From the NCBI GenBank assembly GCA_943704525.1, contig CALSCQ010000130.1, positions 1-42,545 on the forward strand: DNA of 42,545 nt. Reading direction: 5' to 3'. Shown here piece by piece: positions 1 through 11,228 of this stretch (within the stretch, counting starts at the first letter, position 1; every line of letters starts with the position of its first letter). This DNA comes from Pigoraptor vietnamica (lineage: Eukaryota; Opisthokonta; Filasterea). The translations under genes were made by a program, and so were the position numbers. The notes beneath the pieces were generated by a model. The model worked only from the letters and a program-made list of their open reading frames with translations. It was not told where the DNA came from and searched no databases.

Positions 1-190
1 GGGGGGGAGGAGTGGACTCGCCTTTTCATCTGAGGCGCCGCAGGCAATAAGATGCCGCCCGAGGGCTTCCGGCTTCACGTTGAGATAGGCCGCCTGTGCA
101 CAAAAGCATGGTTATGATCATTCAATGGCCAAATACACACGCACGCTGCATGCATAAATACACACACATACATGCACACACACGCACACG

Positions 191-231
<41 letters not shown>

Positions 232-945
232 TACACACACGCGCAATGCAACAACAGACCTGTTCAAAGACGAACGATGCCGTCTCAACAATGCCATCGA
301 CATCGCCCTCCTCGACCTCAAGCACTTCGACAAGCTGTTCCTTTTCCTCCGCAGAGAACGTCTTCTCCTAAGTGCCGAACAAAGCGAAAGTGGAGTGAGT
401 GAGCGATGTGCTCAAATGCGAGAATGCACATCTATAAACACATGCCTACATAATGCGTTGCCCGCGTGCATAAGTGCGGTGCAGCACGTGTGCGAACAAA
501 AGACGCGGAGTGATTTGGAGTATAACAGGGAAAACCCTTTCTCGAAGAGAGATGCACACACACATACACAATACACATAATAAACAAGCGGCGTCGGACT
601 GTGAGAATGTGCGCAAACAATATACAGCCACGGCGGCACCAGAGGTAAGCGTGCATACAATTCACGTGTGCGCACTTGAGTTGTGTGTGAGGAGAGAGCA
701 ACGGCCCACATACATGCCACACGCGAGCTCACATACATACCACACGCGAGCCCACGTACATGCCCCGCACGCGAGCCCACAGACATGCCACACGCGACGA
801 CTGAAAATCTCACCTTCAAGTGGAGTCGCTGCACAATTTTGACAAGAACGAGCGGCAATTTCGCATCGTCCACGCCATTAATGAGCTCAAGCGCAGCCTT
901 GAACGCCGGAGTGGCCACAAACAGCTGCTGCGACGAGGACGACAT
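1..945 (-). CDS. COMMD10: COMM domain-containing protein 10 (3-prime end cut by the window)
   Basis: COMMD proteins are partners of the CCC complex, which works with Retriever/WASH in endosomal recycling; this is family knowledge. Three exons read on the minus strand: 945-814 (ATG, 44 codons), 367-260 (36 codons) and 93-1 (31 codons), all joined in phase 0 by GT-AG introns. The N-terminal helical domain follows animal COMMD10 closely: exon 1 ends QRLHLK, exon 2 carries a TFSAEEKEQL-like segment and ends SFVFEQ, and exon 3 begins AAYLNVKPEAL, matching the conserved NVKP(A/E)AL stretch. The C-terminal COMM domain lies beyond base 1. The final codons run into a G7 tract that may be a contig-end artefact, so the last residues are unreliable. 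It is divergently arranged with RRP41. Confidence in the family is high; the symbol rests on remembered human COMMD10 similarity. Confidence 0.88.
197..229. repeat. (CA)n tract in COMMD10 intron 2
   Basis: A near-perfect CA run on the plus strand. In the sense of the gene it is a GT tract lying about 30-60 bases after the exon 2 donor. Confidence 0.9.
708..796. repeat. Minisatellite of about 24 bases, four diverged copies
   Basis: Four imperfect copies of a unit close to acatacatgccacacgcgag, differing by point changes and small insertions. They lie in COMMD10 intron 1, starting just downstream (minus sense) of the donor at 813. Confidence 0.8.
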
Positions 946-1302
946 GGCTGCGGTGTGCGTGTGTGTGTGTGCGTGTGTGTGTGTGTGCACGCGCGGCGAA
1001 AGAAACTACGTCCCGACAAGGGGCGAGTGGGTGCGGGAGCGACGCGTCGATAACAGAGCGAGTGCCCTCCTTTTGTGGGCGTTCACAGTAACCACTTCTC
1101 AAGAAACATGGAACAAATCCTCGTAAAAAGCCCGTGCGCATATGCGTTCGTGGATCAACAACACGAGTCACGTGAAGACATCACGTGGGAGTCGTCGTTA
1201 CTGAAGCGTTACTCCGCAAGCAAAGCACGTTTTTCAGTGCCGGGCCCTGTCTCGTCGATCCATACCCAAACACCGGCTGTTTTCGAGGAGAGGGCCGCAA
1301 GC
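946..1302. promoter_or_regulatory. Divergent COMMD10 / RRP41 promoter region with paired CACGTG boxes
   Basis: This stretch separates the two start codons. It holds a GT tract near 957-987 that falls in the COMMD10 leader, and two palindromic CACGTG E-boxes at 1169-1174 and 1182-1187, both inside TCACGTG contexts and 13 bases apart. CACGTG is the classic bHLH-zip target. That it acts here, and on both genes, is inference. No TATA box is obvious. Confidence 0.45.
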
Positions 1303-3369
1303 ATGGTATGTGTGCGGCATGAGTGTGCTTTGTGTGCGAGGCGCCGTGTGCTGCGGTGTTGATGTGTGGTCTGTAAGCCAGTATTACACACGCGACTCAT
1401 CGCAAATGCATTGCCGCACGAACGCAGAGCAAGATTGAGTTTTTGTCCCCCGAAGGTAAGTTGTGCGCCTCCATCCCCTCTCTACTGTTTGGCTACCGAA
1501 GTGACCATGTGTCGTCCCTCTGCACTGTGCATGCACTCGCACAAACACATTGTCCGACACACGAATCGGTTTGCATACGGCCATCCGCCCTAGACTTGAC
1601 TCGTTGGGCACGCCGCATGCATGCAGGGCTCCGCGTGGACGGCCGTCGTCCCAATGAGCTTCGCAAAGTGCAGTGTCGCCTTGGTGTGTTCAAACAGGCG
1701 GATGGCTCTGCGTACTTTGAGCAGGGTAACACAAAGGTGCTCGCCACTGTCTACGGCCCTCACGAGGTGGGTGTGGGCGCCGCGGGACAGCTGTTCTGAA
1801 TGTGCGCGTGTACGGTGCGTGTGTGTGCGCGCGAATATGTCTGCATTTCGTGCATGTGCTATGTGTGTAGTGCGTGTGCGTGCGTACATGTTGTGCGGCC
1901 ATATGTGCGTAGCGTGTGAGTGCGGAAGTGGTATAACACGCATCTCCTTCCGTGCCTCAGCCGCGGCTGCGGTCGAAGGCCCTGCACGACCGCACCGTAA
2001 TTCAGTGCGAGTTTAGCGTGGCCACCTTCAGCACGGGCGAGAGGAAAAAGCGGCCAAAGGGCGATCGGTGTGTGGGCCACGTTTGCTTGTTCTTCGTCTC
2101 ACTCTTCATCTCACCCTCTTGCTCGTCTCTCCTGTGACTCGGAGGACCCTTTTCGCTCATGCGTTCTCTTCTATGAAATCCACAATTTGTTGTGCGCGCG
2201 CCCTTTCGTGCGGCTGCTTTCTCCCTTCTATTGCGCCCGCTCCTGTTCCTTGGCGCTCGCTTTCTCTGACGCACACGCTCGCATTCGATTGCCCAGGCGC
2301 GCCGTGGAGTTTGAGCTGATCGTGCAGAGTGCCTTTGAGGCTGCCATCATGACGCACCTCTTCCCGAGATCACAGATTGACATTTTCCTCCAAGTGTTGC
2401 AGGCCGACGGGGGTCAGTGTTTGTGTGTGTTCCTGCGGGGCTGTGTGTTTACGTGTTATATGCATGCATGTGAGGCAAGTAGAGGAGCGAAGCAACACGT
2501 GCGTATTTGTGCGTGTAGTGTGCATGTGTGCGGGCGGTGGTGGCGCTATCTATTTTGCATTTCTCTCTGTGGTTCGACGAAATCTGATGCCCCACATCTT
2601 CACCTCCTGTATTGCAGGCGTCCACGCGGCGGCACTCAACGCAGCGACGCTTGCGCTGATTGACGCGGGTATTCCCATGAGGGATTATGTCGTCGCGTGC
2701 ACTGCGGGACGTATCGAAATGACCCCTGTCCTCGGTGCGTCGTCTAGCCTCTCCAAGCTTCGCATTCACTTGCGCACACATAGGTTTGCATGCACACGCA
2801 ACGCACGCACACACACAAACACACACACAGCCCATGCACGCACACGTACCCACGCATTTGTGGTGATTTGTCCTCTAAGCCCCTTTCTGTCACTCGACAG
2901 ATCTCAACTATATTGAGGACTCTGCGAATGGACCCGAAGTCACGGCTGCCATCATGCCGAAATCGGGGAAGCTTGTGGCTCTGGAGGTGCGTTATGGTCG
3001 CCATCGCGCTCTTGCTTCTGCGTGTGTGCCTGTGTCCGTGCGTGCGTGCATGCGGACGTGCATGCATGTGTGTGAGTGTATGGGTGTGACTGCGCTTGTG
3101 TGTCTGTTCTGTGTGGAGTGTAAGTGCGAGTATGCTGGAGCCATTATCCGTCGGCCATCGTCGTTAGTTTCTCTAATCGAGCATCACAACCCATTGGCAC
3201 ATACCATTTAACTATCGCTCAGATGGACGGTCGCACTCACGCCGACACAATCGAAGAGGTCATTGAACTCGCTTCGAGTGGCTGCGGGGCACTCTATGCG
3301 ACCATGGACGCAGAAGTGCGGCAGCGTACGCGCGCGTTGGCAGATGCCATCGGACCCCTCGACGACTAA
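1303..3369 (+). CDS. EXOSC4: Exosome complex subunit RRP41 / EXOSC4 (RNase PH fold)
   Basis: Core-ring subunit of the RNA exosome, which degrades and trims RNA 3-prime ends in nucleus and cytoplasm. Eight exons: 1303-1305 (the ATG alone), 1428-1455, 1627-1766, 1961-2067, 2297-2412, 2618-2734, 2901-2986, 3223-3369. Spliced length is 247 residues against 245 in human. Diagnostic blocks are contiguous across junctions: FLSPEG|LRVDGRRPNELRK, YFEQGNTKVLA, the GPHE|PRLRSKALHDR junction, FSTGERKKRPKGDR, FPRSQIDIFLQVLQADGG, AGIPMRDYVVAC. Domain is a single RNase PH fold over nearly the whole length. As in other eukaryotic RRP41 proteins it is expected to be structural rather than phosphorolytic; I did not test the catalytic residues. 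Introns are GT-rich. The start was chosen because exon 2 has no in-frame ATG, while the upstream exon gives ATG exactly at a GTATGT donor, producing MSKIEFLSPEG as in other RRP41s. Confidence 0.95.
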
Positions 3370-3649
3370 AGTACACTTGGGTCGAGTGGCTCCTTCTCCG
3401 TTATTAGGGCTGTGCTGCAGGCAGAAGAATTAGGAAGCATCCTTCGCCAGCATCCCCGTTGTATATTGGACTCGTGCGCTGCGCTCTTGAAGGTCTCCAT
3501 GAGAGGGGGAGCTTCACAATTGTGCTCAGAACGGGGAAAAAAAAAAAAAACAAAAATCAAAAAGATTGGCACGTGACCGCAGCGCAGTCAAAAGCAGCTC
3601 CCATATCTCGGCAATCGACGCTGCAACACTACGCGCCACTCTCACAGCC
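3370..3649. other. RRP41-ankyrin gene spacer
   Basis: Contains an A13 run at 3538-3550 and a CACGTG box at 3570-3575, about 75 bases before the ankyrin gene ATG. The reading frame stays open upstream of that ATG but has no earlier ATG. Confidence 0.5.
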
Positions 3650-4209
3650 ATGCCGGACCTCCGCCGTGCGACTCCCGACGACGTTCATCAAGCGTTTGCG
3701 AACCCTTCGGAGGACGGCGATTGCGTCCTCTTTGCAGCGTGTTGCGTGGGCGAGGCGGACGTCGCGGAGCGTGTTATTCGGCGAGACAAACAAGCGGCCG
3801 AATGGGCGCGCACGGGGGAGGCGTTGTACGTTGCGGCGGCGTGCGGACAGAGCGGCGTGATTGCGCGCTTGTTGTCGATGGGATTCGAACACAGGCTTCT
3901 TCCCTCGAGCGGCGTCCGCGCGTACCCGGCGTTTCAGATGCCGGACTTTTGGGACGGGGAGAAGCGCGCAGTGAGCCCTATTGAGAGCCCTGAAGCGGAT
4001 GAAGCGGATGCGGACGATAGGCGGAACGTGGCCATGAGGTGTGTGCGGATTTCTTGCAGTGTTGCGCGATTCACTTTTCATTCTCTCTGTATCTCTTCTC
4101 TGTCGTCTCACTTTCTAGCATATAGCGCACGCGCACATACACACACACACACACATAGTATGCACGCACACACACACACACACACACATTGCATACACGC
4201 ACGCACTCA

Positions 4210-4250
<41 letters not shown>

Positions 4251-7200
4251 TGCATACACGCACGCACTCACACACCCACCCACCCACCCACACACACACA
4301 CACACACCATCAAACGATCAATCTGACGCGATCTCGCCATCTTCCCCAGAATTGACTACGTTGTTGACGGCCGTACAAGGATCCTAAATAGGGCCTTCGC
4401 GTCCGCGCTCCACGCGGCGTGTGCCTTTGAGCGCGATATGGCCGTACTAACCCTTCTCACCGGCGGTGTCGGCCCGGACTGGCGCGATGTCGACACGGGA
4501 CAGACGCCACTCCATGCGGTGTGCGCATGCACCAGCTTGAGGGGCGTGTATGACCCGGACAAGGTGCGCGCGATCGCACGTGCGCTTATCGACTGTGGCG
4601 CGGACGTCCACGCCCGGGACAACGCCGGCCGGACGCCCCTAATGGTTGCGTGCAAAACACTGAAAGTGGCGGCTGTCGACGTGCTGATTGCGGCCGGCGC
4701 AGACGTGAACGCACGCGACGAGACGGGAGCGACGCCTCTCTTGTATGCGATCAGTGACGGCTCGAACGCCGCTGAGGTTGTTCGCGCGTTGATCGCGGCG
4801 GGTGCGGACGTGAATGCGCGCACGGCCAAGGGCGTCACCGTCCTCATGGCTGCGTCGAGGGTGGCCGCTCTCGACATTGTCCGCGCCCTCCTTTCCGCCG
4901 GCGCGGACGTCCACGCTCGCGACCTGGCAGCGCGTACGGCTCTCCACTACGCGATATTCGACGACGGTGCCGCTGCTCTGGAGCTCGTCCGTGCCGGGGC
5001 GAGCGTGGATGCGGTCGATGCGCTTGGTCGTCGTCCGATTGATAGGGTGCCTGATGCGTACAACGGGAAGATCGAGGACCTCCTCCGCGCCTTTGTGCAG
5101 GCGGGGTCGCGCGTGGATGGGCTGCCGTTGGAGCGTGTCTGGTGGATATTCTTCATAACGCCCACGGCAGAGATGCTCGCGTTGCTCGTGCGTGGCGGTC
5201 TCGATCTCGGCGCCGGCAGGCCGCGCGATGGCCTCACGATCATGCACTTGGCCGTCGTTGGAGGAGCTCATGGCCCGCACCAGTTTGGGCTCTCTTCTGC
5301 CGAGAGGGTCCGCCTCGTTATTGAGGCCGGCGGGCCGGCGGGCACGCCAACGACGTCCGACATTGTCAACTTGGGCGGTCATTCGTGGCCAGCGGGAACG
5401 ACACCGCTTCACGTCGCCGCCAAACTTGACGCGCAGGCGACGAAGCTCCTGCTCGCGGCCGGCGGAAATCCGCGCCCCTATGACGGGAAAGGCCGCACGC
5501 CGTTCGACGTTGCGGTGGGCTGCAAGGCGTGGAGTGCGGTGGCCGTCTTCATCGATGGCACGTTTCCGCTGCGTGATTACCCGGACGGCTACATCGCATG
5601 GCTGTGCGGCGCCGATCGTCTGGAGGGGGGCGAAGCGGGCGACAGACTGCGGGAGGCGTTAGACCGCGGGCTGCACGTGAACAGGCGGGTCGTGGGGGCA
5701 TCTGTGGGCGCGCACTCCAGTGACGGCGGAACCTTGCTCCACGTGGCGTGCGGGTGTCTGCCGGGCTGCTCCCGAGGAGAAGTAAACTGGGATGCCGTGC
5801 GGTTGCTGCTCGAGAGGGGCGCGAATGTGACCGCGCGATCGGAGAAGAGCATCACGGCGCTCGAGATGCTCCTGGATTGCCGGAAGACCTACGGTTCTCG
5901 TGAGAAGGTCGAGCTCGTCCGCAATTTGATCGAGGCACACCCGTCGATTGCGCACACCCGCATGTTGGGTGCGTGCCTCCCATACAATGGCTATGGCGGC
6001 GCCATCCTTGTGCGTGCGCTGCTCCGCGCCCGCGTGAACGTGAACGCCCTTAGCGGTCGCGATTACCAGCGGCAAACCGACGGCGTGGCCCCCCTGCACC
6101 AGGCGTGCGACGCCAAGAGTGCCGCCATGGTCCGACTGTTGTTGGACTTTGGCGCGGATCCCAACTTGCGATCGAAAGAAGGCCATACGGCCGTGCATTA
6201 CTTGGCTGCGGAGGAAAGGCGACTGACGTATTCTCCGCATATGACGGGCTGTGACACCATGCCCGATTCCGAAGACGAGGGCGCTGCAACCCTCTGCGCC
6301 TCTGACGAAGACCTCGGTCTCGAGCCGGGTGCAGCCGAGGACGTGCGCAAGAAGGCTCGCGAAGTCGCCGCCGCCATTCACTATCTCCTGCAGCACGGCG
6401 CCGACTTCTGCGTCCGCGACGGCCGCGGCTCGACCGTGTTGCACCTGGCGCTCCGGTCCCCGATCGCGTTGCTTTGGCTCGCGGCGCCCTTAGTCTCGAT
6501 CGTTAACGCGGCCGATGCTGACGGGAACACTCCTCTGCACATTGCATGCCTCAATAGAGGCGCGAACGTCCCGCGCATTTTCGCGCTCCTGTTGGCGGAC
6601 GGCGCCGACGTGAATGCGGCCAATTCGCGGGATGAAACGGCCCTCGAGATATGCTGCCGAAGGAAATCGATCGAAGCGATTCGTGCGTTGCTTGACGCAG
6701 GAGCGAACGTCAATCGCAAGAACCGCAGTGGGCTCACGCCGCTCCACGTGTGCGCGCAGTTGCCCAAGTCGGACCGGGTAATGACGCTGTTGCTGGATGC
6801 CGGCGCCGATTTCCGGGCATTGACGAGGTCGCGCAAGACGGCGCTGGACCTCGCGATTGCGTGCGGGTGGCAGGAAAACGTGGCTGTCCTGCGGCAACGC
6901 GGCGCGGTTGGAAGCAGCGAGGACGACGTTGCGCAGATGGAACTGCTGTCCGCCTGCACCCAGGGCGACCTCTCTACCGCCGTTCGGCTGTTGGACAAGG
7001 CAAGCCTACTCGCCAAGTCGACCGGCGGCCGTTTCATGCGCGGCGCGACGCCGCTATACCTGGCGATGAATTCGGAGCGCGATGACCGTAGCGAGGCCGA
7101 ACTGTCGGGCGCGGTGGCCCGTGGGACGGTGTTGGGCAGCGGCGGCGCTGGTTCGAGCGGAGGTGCGGCCGACCATGGGGACGGCCGTGGTAGTGCGTCG

Positions 7201-7302
7201 GTTGAGATTGAGGAGCAGCAGTGGCGGAATGAGGCGGCGGTTGTCGGATATCGCGTGCTGCTAGATAGGGCGGCTCATATGGCTGCCGGGGCGTTCGTGT
7301 GA
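3650..7302 (+). CDS. Large ankyrin-repeat protein, 1113 residues
   Basis: Two exons, 3650-4038 and 4350-7302, joined in phase 2 (AG|A), with a CA-rich intron between. Ankyrin repeats are protein-interaction modules of helix-turn-helix units. About 15 or more are visible, mainly residues 180-370, 470-520, 580-640, 690-740 and 810-990, with the usual TPLH.A and LL..GADVNA signatures (for example LIAAGADVNARDETGATPL and LLDAGANVNRKNRSGLTPLH). The first 130 residues begin MPDLRRATPDDV and also look ankyrin-like. There is no visible signal peptide, membrane segment, F-box or kinase domain. The C terminus has a short Gly/Ser-rich linker (GSGGAGSSGG). The almost 3-kb second exon contrasts with the many small exons of its neighbours. 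Such proteins are also common in giant viruses and intracellular bacteria, but the spliceosomal intron and shared composition argue for a host gene. Function unknown. Confidence 0.85.
4136..4309. repeat. (CA)n-rich intron with an exact 27-base duplication
   Basis: Interrupted CA tracts fill the 3-prime half of the ankyrin-gene intron. A 27-base unit beginning acacattgcatacacgc occurs identically at 4184-4210 and 4245-4271, separated by a further CA run. Confidence 0.85.
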
Positions 7303-7806
7303 GATGGGGGCATGTAAACCGGTCATGCGTGACGTTTCACTTTGCATGTTGATGTGCTCTTCGTGACACCGTCCGAGTCGCCCGTGGTCCGTGGCGGTGT
7401 TTGTGAGCCAATTGGGGTCGTTCGCGCCGTGCGTTTGTGTGCTTCGAGTGGAGGACGAAAGGGGCGGGAGGGGGGGGTGGGGGGACGAGCAGCAGATGAA
7501 AGGTCAAAAAGACGGCCTCTAGTAGTTCTTCCGCAATAGAGCGCCGCCCAGTGCGTGTGCAAATGGCACAGATGGGCACAAACGTAAGGCAGCATATCAC
7601 AATCGAGCGTGTGCGCGAATGGCGGCACTACATTGGGTGACATTCCCAGTGAAAACCGGCACGCGCGCCTATTCACAAATAGACGACGACAACGCAGGCG
7701 TGAAACGCAGACGAAGAAAATATAAACACACAGAAGAGACATACGCCTGAGCGGCACGCGACGAGAAAAGTGCGTACGATACAAGAGAAAGTTGTACGTA
7801 TGGCCA
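7303..7806. other. Convergent spacer between ankyrin gene and orphan gene
   Basis: Both neighbours end here. There is a G-rich run near 7465-7482. I see no coding region, hairpin or RNA gene. Confidence 0.5.
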
Positions 7807-10343
7807 TCACTCGAGTCGAAGCACGTCCTTGAGGCTCTCAAACTTCTTGCTCCGCCGCTGCTGAATGTCCCACAGCTTGTTGCGAAACTGCACAACATAC
7901 TCGGAAGGGTCGGGCGCAGCGACAGGCGGTCCATTCCGAGCAAACGGCACCGCAGCCGCACCGTACTGGACGTACGGCGGCGGCGCCTGCGACACTGCGG
8001 CCAATATGGCCGACCCCCTTCGGTCCCTATTGGGGGAGCCCTGCAGTTGCGGCTGCGATGCGTAACGCGCGGCGCCAGTGTCCGCGGACGTTCTTCGAAG
8101 GGCGTCCGGGGACGACAGAGCGGCCGCAGATTGTGCCTCGCGCAGTCGCGCTGTTCGCTCCATCGCTGCAGTGTCTGAAGAGGAACGGCCACGCGGCGTC
8201 TGCCCGCCACCCATGCCGTCGTCCATGCCGTTGTTCGATGAATTGCCCGGCGGGAGAGGGTACGCGACGGACTCGAGCAGTCGCTGCACAGACAGAGGCA
8301 GCTGAGGGAGAGAGAAGGGAGGCATTCCGTTGAGCATTGTGACCCAAAATGATAGCAACGGACGTCGTATAAGTGAGAGAAGAGCCTATGTTGCGGACCA
8401 AGCGTAACGACACTGAGATACGAGAGACAGAACATCGGCCAGCCACTAGGCCGCGACGTTGTGACTTGGAGGTCAGGCAAGTCCGCAAACACGAAGACGC
8501 ATGGGTCACACACTCACCCCCGAGCCCTCGACAACCGGCGAGCGTCCGTTGGGCGGCCGTCCCCCCTGCACCACTGGCGATGGGCCCACCGCTCCCATCA
8601 TGTACGCTCCTCGCGGCGAGTAATACGTCTGATACTCGGATACGCTTGCACGTCTGGGAGCAGAAGAGAGAGCCGGCTGTTGCGCAGCGTACGGCGACGT
8701 GTAGGACGCCTCCAAGAGGGCCGCTTGCTGCGCCGCCTGTTGTTCGTGGAGCAGCTGCATCTGGTTCTCGCGGAAGGCCAATCGCACGGCGTGCGCAAAC
8801 TCGACTTCCCTGTCCCTCTCTCTGCGCAAGTGCATGCAAAGGCTGAGTGCGCGTGTTGCGCAGACGAGTGGGACATACACCAACACGACTAAACGAAGGC
8901 ACATAAGCACAGGGCTGCTAAAGCACATATACACAACAACAACCATAATGGCGACCCGTACCTGGCCGCGCGCCCACTCGCGTTGACGCGCCTCGCCGAA
9001 AGCACACGCGATACGCACGTGTGCATGGCACGGTATTGCTCAATGTGCCCGTGCGAGTGCGACATGTGCCGGAAAATGTACGGCTTCGCGCTGCCACCGC
9101 TGTCCGCGCCCTTCGCACGCGCGGCGTTGCCTTTCCGCTCCCCATTGACCGCAGACGCCGACGCCGACGCCGACGTCGAGGAGCTGCCTGCCGCACGTCC
9201 CTGCGCGCGCTCGGCGGCAACGACGTCCGCCGACGCACCGAGAGGCACCCAGGACGTCGACATGTCCGCAGTGGAAGAAGAGCCGAGCTCGCTGAAGAGA
9301 TCGCACGGATCCCGCTGATTCGGAGGCCACGTAAAGCCAGGCACAAACGTCCCCTGAACGCCCCACGCCTGCGTGGGGTTCGACTGCGAGGTGGAGGGCG
9401 TCGCGGGCTGTCCGGACGCGGAGGAGAGAGCATTCGACGAGGATGAAGACGGGGCCGTCGCACTTGCGCCGCCGGCGGACTTGTCCTTCTCCTGTTGTTG
9501 TTGCGCAGCGTTCGAAGCCGAAGACGCATTGCCGACGGAGGCGCCGGTTGCCTGCTGCGCGCTTGCTTGCGGCTGCGACAGCGACAGCGACTGGGCCTGC
9601 AACTGCAACTGAAGTTGCTGTTGCTGTGCAATCTCGCGCGCCGATTGGAGGCAGAACGACGCCATCACCGTGTGCCCGCGCTGCGGCACATACTCTGAAA
9701 ACTCCATCAGCGACTCCTGCAACTGCCGGTCACGTGAGACCTCGCCGTCCCAGTCCTCCCCGCCGACGACGCCCTCCGCAAACCCAATGTGCGGCTTTGG
9801 CCGTGCGACTGCCGCCGCGTTCGCCTCCACAGAGAGCAACCCTGCGGGAACAGTCGAGTTTCCGCTGGAAATATCGGGCGATGCCGACGCGCCCGCCGCC
9901 CCCAGCACGCTCGCCGTGCGTTCTTTCTTTGCGCTCGGCACCCGAGGCGCGGCCGCCGGCGACCTTCCATGTGAGGGCGGCTTCGGAGACGCACCCTGCG
10001 GCGAAGACACGGCGGCGCTTTTCGCAGATCGTGGCCTTGCCGACGACGACGTTGCCCCATTGTTGCTGTTGCGTGCCGTGCGCGGGGACCTCCCGCCGGC
10101 GGGCGATTCGGCGCCCGCGTCCACGCCCTTCAACAAACTCCGCTTCTGGTCACCATCCCCTCGCCGAGACAGCGCGTTTACAGACGCACCAGCAGACTTT
10201 AACGGCCCCGCGATGGTCCGTGGAGAAGGCGCGTCGTTGCGAGCGTAGACGCGCTCATCCTCGTCAGATTGATCGTCCGAACCCCTGTAGTAATGCGCTG
10301 GGGGTGGCGGCGGCTGCCACCCAGCGTCGTCTTCGTCCCCCAT
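7807..10343 (-). CDS. Unrecognised low-complexity Ser/Ala/Gln-rich protein, 726 residues
   Basis: Not recognised. Three exons on the minus strand: 10343-8962, 8821-8518 and 8301-7807, with a phase 2 then a phase 0 junction, all GT-AG. The start is the first ATG (MGDEDDAGWQPPPPP); the frame stays open upstream but only with GTG. Residues 1-40 are acidic and proline-rich. The middle is Ser/Ala-rich with poly-Q-like runs (EIAQQQQLQLQLQAQ, NAAQQQQ) and an SSSTSASASASA stretch, consistent with intrinsic disorder. Islands that look ordered include FAEGVVGGEDWDGEVSRD plus the following QESLMEFSEYVPQRG, then AKPYIFRHMSHSHGHIEQYR, AVRLAFRENQMQLLHEQQAA (probable helix), and the C-terminal VQFRNKLWDIQQRRSKKFES. 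No signal peptide or membrane helix. It could be a regulatory or RNA-binding scaffold, but nothing proves this. Confidence 0.75.
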
Positions 10344-11228
10344 CGGAACGAGGCACGAGCGTTCGCACGCGCGGGTTATTAGCCACGGCACCGCATTCCG
10401 AGCGGGGAATCAAAGCGAAACGAGCTCGCGCACGGCCGTTCTATCGCCGCATGAGGAATCGGTGCGCAAAGCGCAAAAGTGAACGTGACACGCGACTATT
10501 CCACGTCGAAGCCAATAGAAGGCAAGCGGGGACGAATGTCGCAGAAATGCCCGAGGGGCGCAAGCGGCCGAAAGTAATGACGGGGGAGTTGCCACGGAAT
10601 CCTCCAATTTGAGCGCTCGTTCGAATTATCGACGAGTACAGACGCAGCAACAGCCTCTCCCCAAGCACCTTGCGCGCGATGTGTATGCGTGCGTAGCGAG
10701 TGTGTGTATATGTGGTGCGCGTGTGTGTGCATGCGTGTGTAGCGTGTACTGTGTGTGTTGTTGAATGAAAGAACGAGGCACTCGATCAAGACGTTGCTGC
10801 ATGCATTGGGGCGTTTCCGCTGGCGCCGACAGGCACTGGACATCCTTATATGGATCTCCTAATTACATATAGCCCTTAATAGGTCATTTATGTCCAGACG
10901 TTTTAACCTAATAAGACACTTATTGGAGACTAATATACAAATCGGGAAGAGGCGTTGGAATTTGAAAAAATTCCTACGGGATCGGAAAATTCCAAAGTGC
11001 GGAAAAAAAAAATTCGGAAACGTTTGTTTTGGCCGGCCGGTTCAGTCCCGGTTTTCTTCTGAACTGCGCACACAGCATGCTGCGCAGCTGTTGTGCGTGA
11101 GCAGCTGTGCGTGAGCAGCTGAAGGTGAGCACCTCGTAACCAATTCGCGCCACTCAATGTGCCACACGCGCGACCGCGCAATTGTGCATGAATACCTGGG
11201 CTCACGGGGATCATCACGGGCCAATGGT
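10344..11228. promoter_or_regulatory. Upstream region of the orphan gene, including an AT-rich island
   Basis: Upstream of the 10343 start codon and downstream of the channel gene. It has a CCAAT box at 10512-10516, a GT-rich stretch at 10680-10760, and an AT-rich island at about 10846-11025 that includes an A10 run at 11004-11013 and short imperfect inverted repeats (cctaataag/ttattggag). Next to it, gtgcgtgagcagct is directly repeated near 11093-11120. I see no convincing gene here. Confidence 0.4.

Noticed and set aside
96-402. Plus-strand frames of His/Thr repeats (THTHTH) near base 100-400
   Set aside because: Translations of a CA microsatellite inside COMMD10 intron 2; the same happens at every CA/GT tract in the window.
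4639-7037. Long minus-strand frames opposite the ankyrin gene
   Set aside because: GC-rich coding DNA leaves antisense frames open. The sense frame carries clear ankyrin motifs, while the antisense ones show Arg/Ser-rich shadow composition and no motif.
3650-7302. Ankyrin gene as a recent transfer from a giant virus or bacterium
   Set aside because: It has a spliceosomal intron with the local CA-rich style and the same base composition as its neighbours; no F-box or viral marker seen.
9443-10612. 389-codon plus-strand frame opposite the orphan at 7807-10343
   Set aside because: Begins without ATG context and is Arg/Pro-rich shadow sequence. The minus strand has consistent splice sites and phases.
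10890-11114. 74-codon frame in the AT-rich island
   Set aside because: No family resemblance, low-complexity Lys/Phe content, and no splice partner; kept only as part of the island observation.
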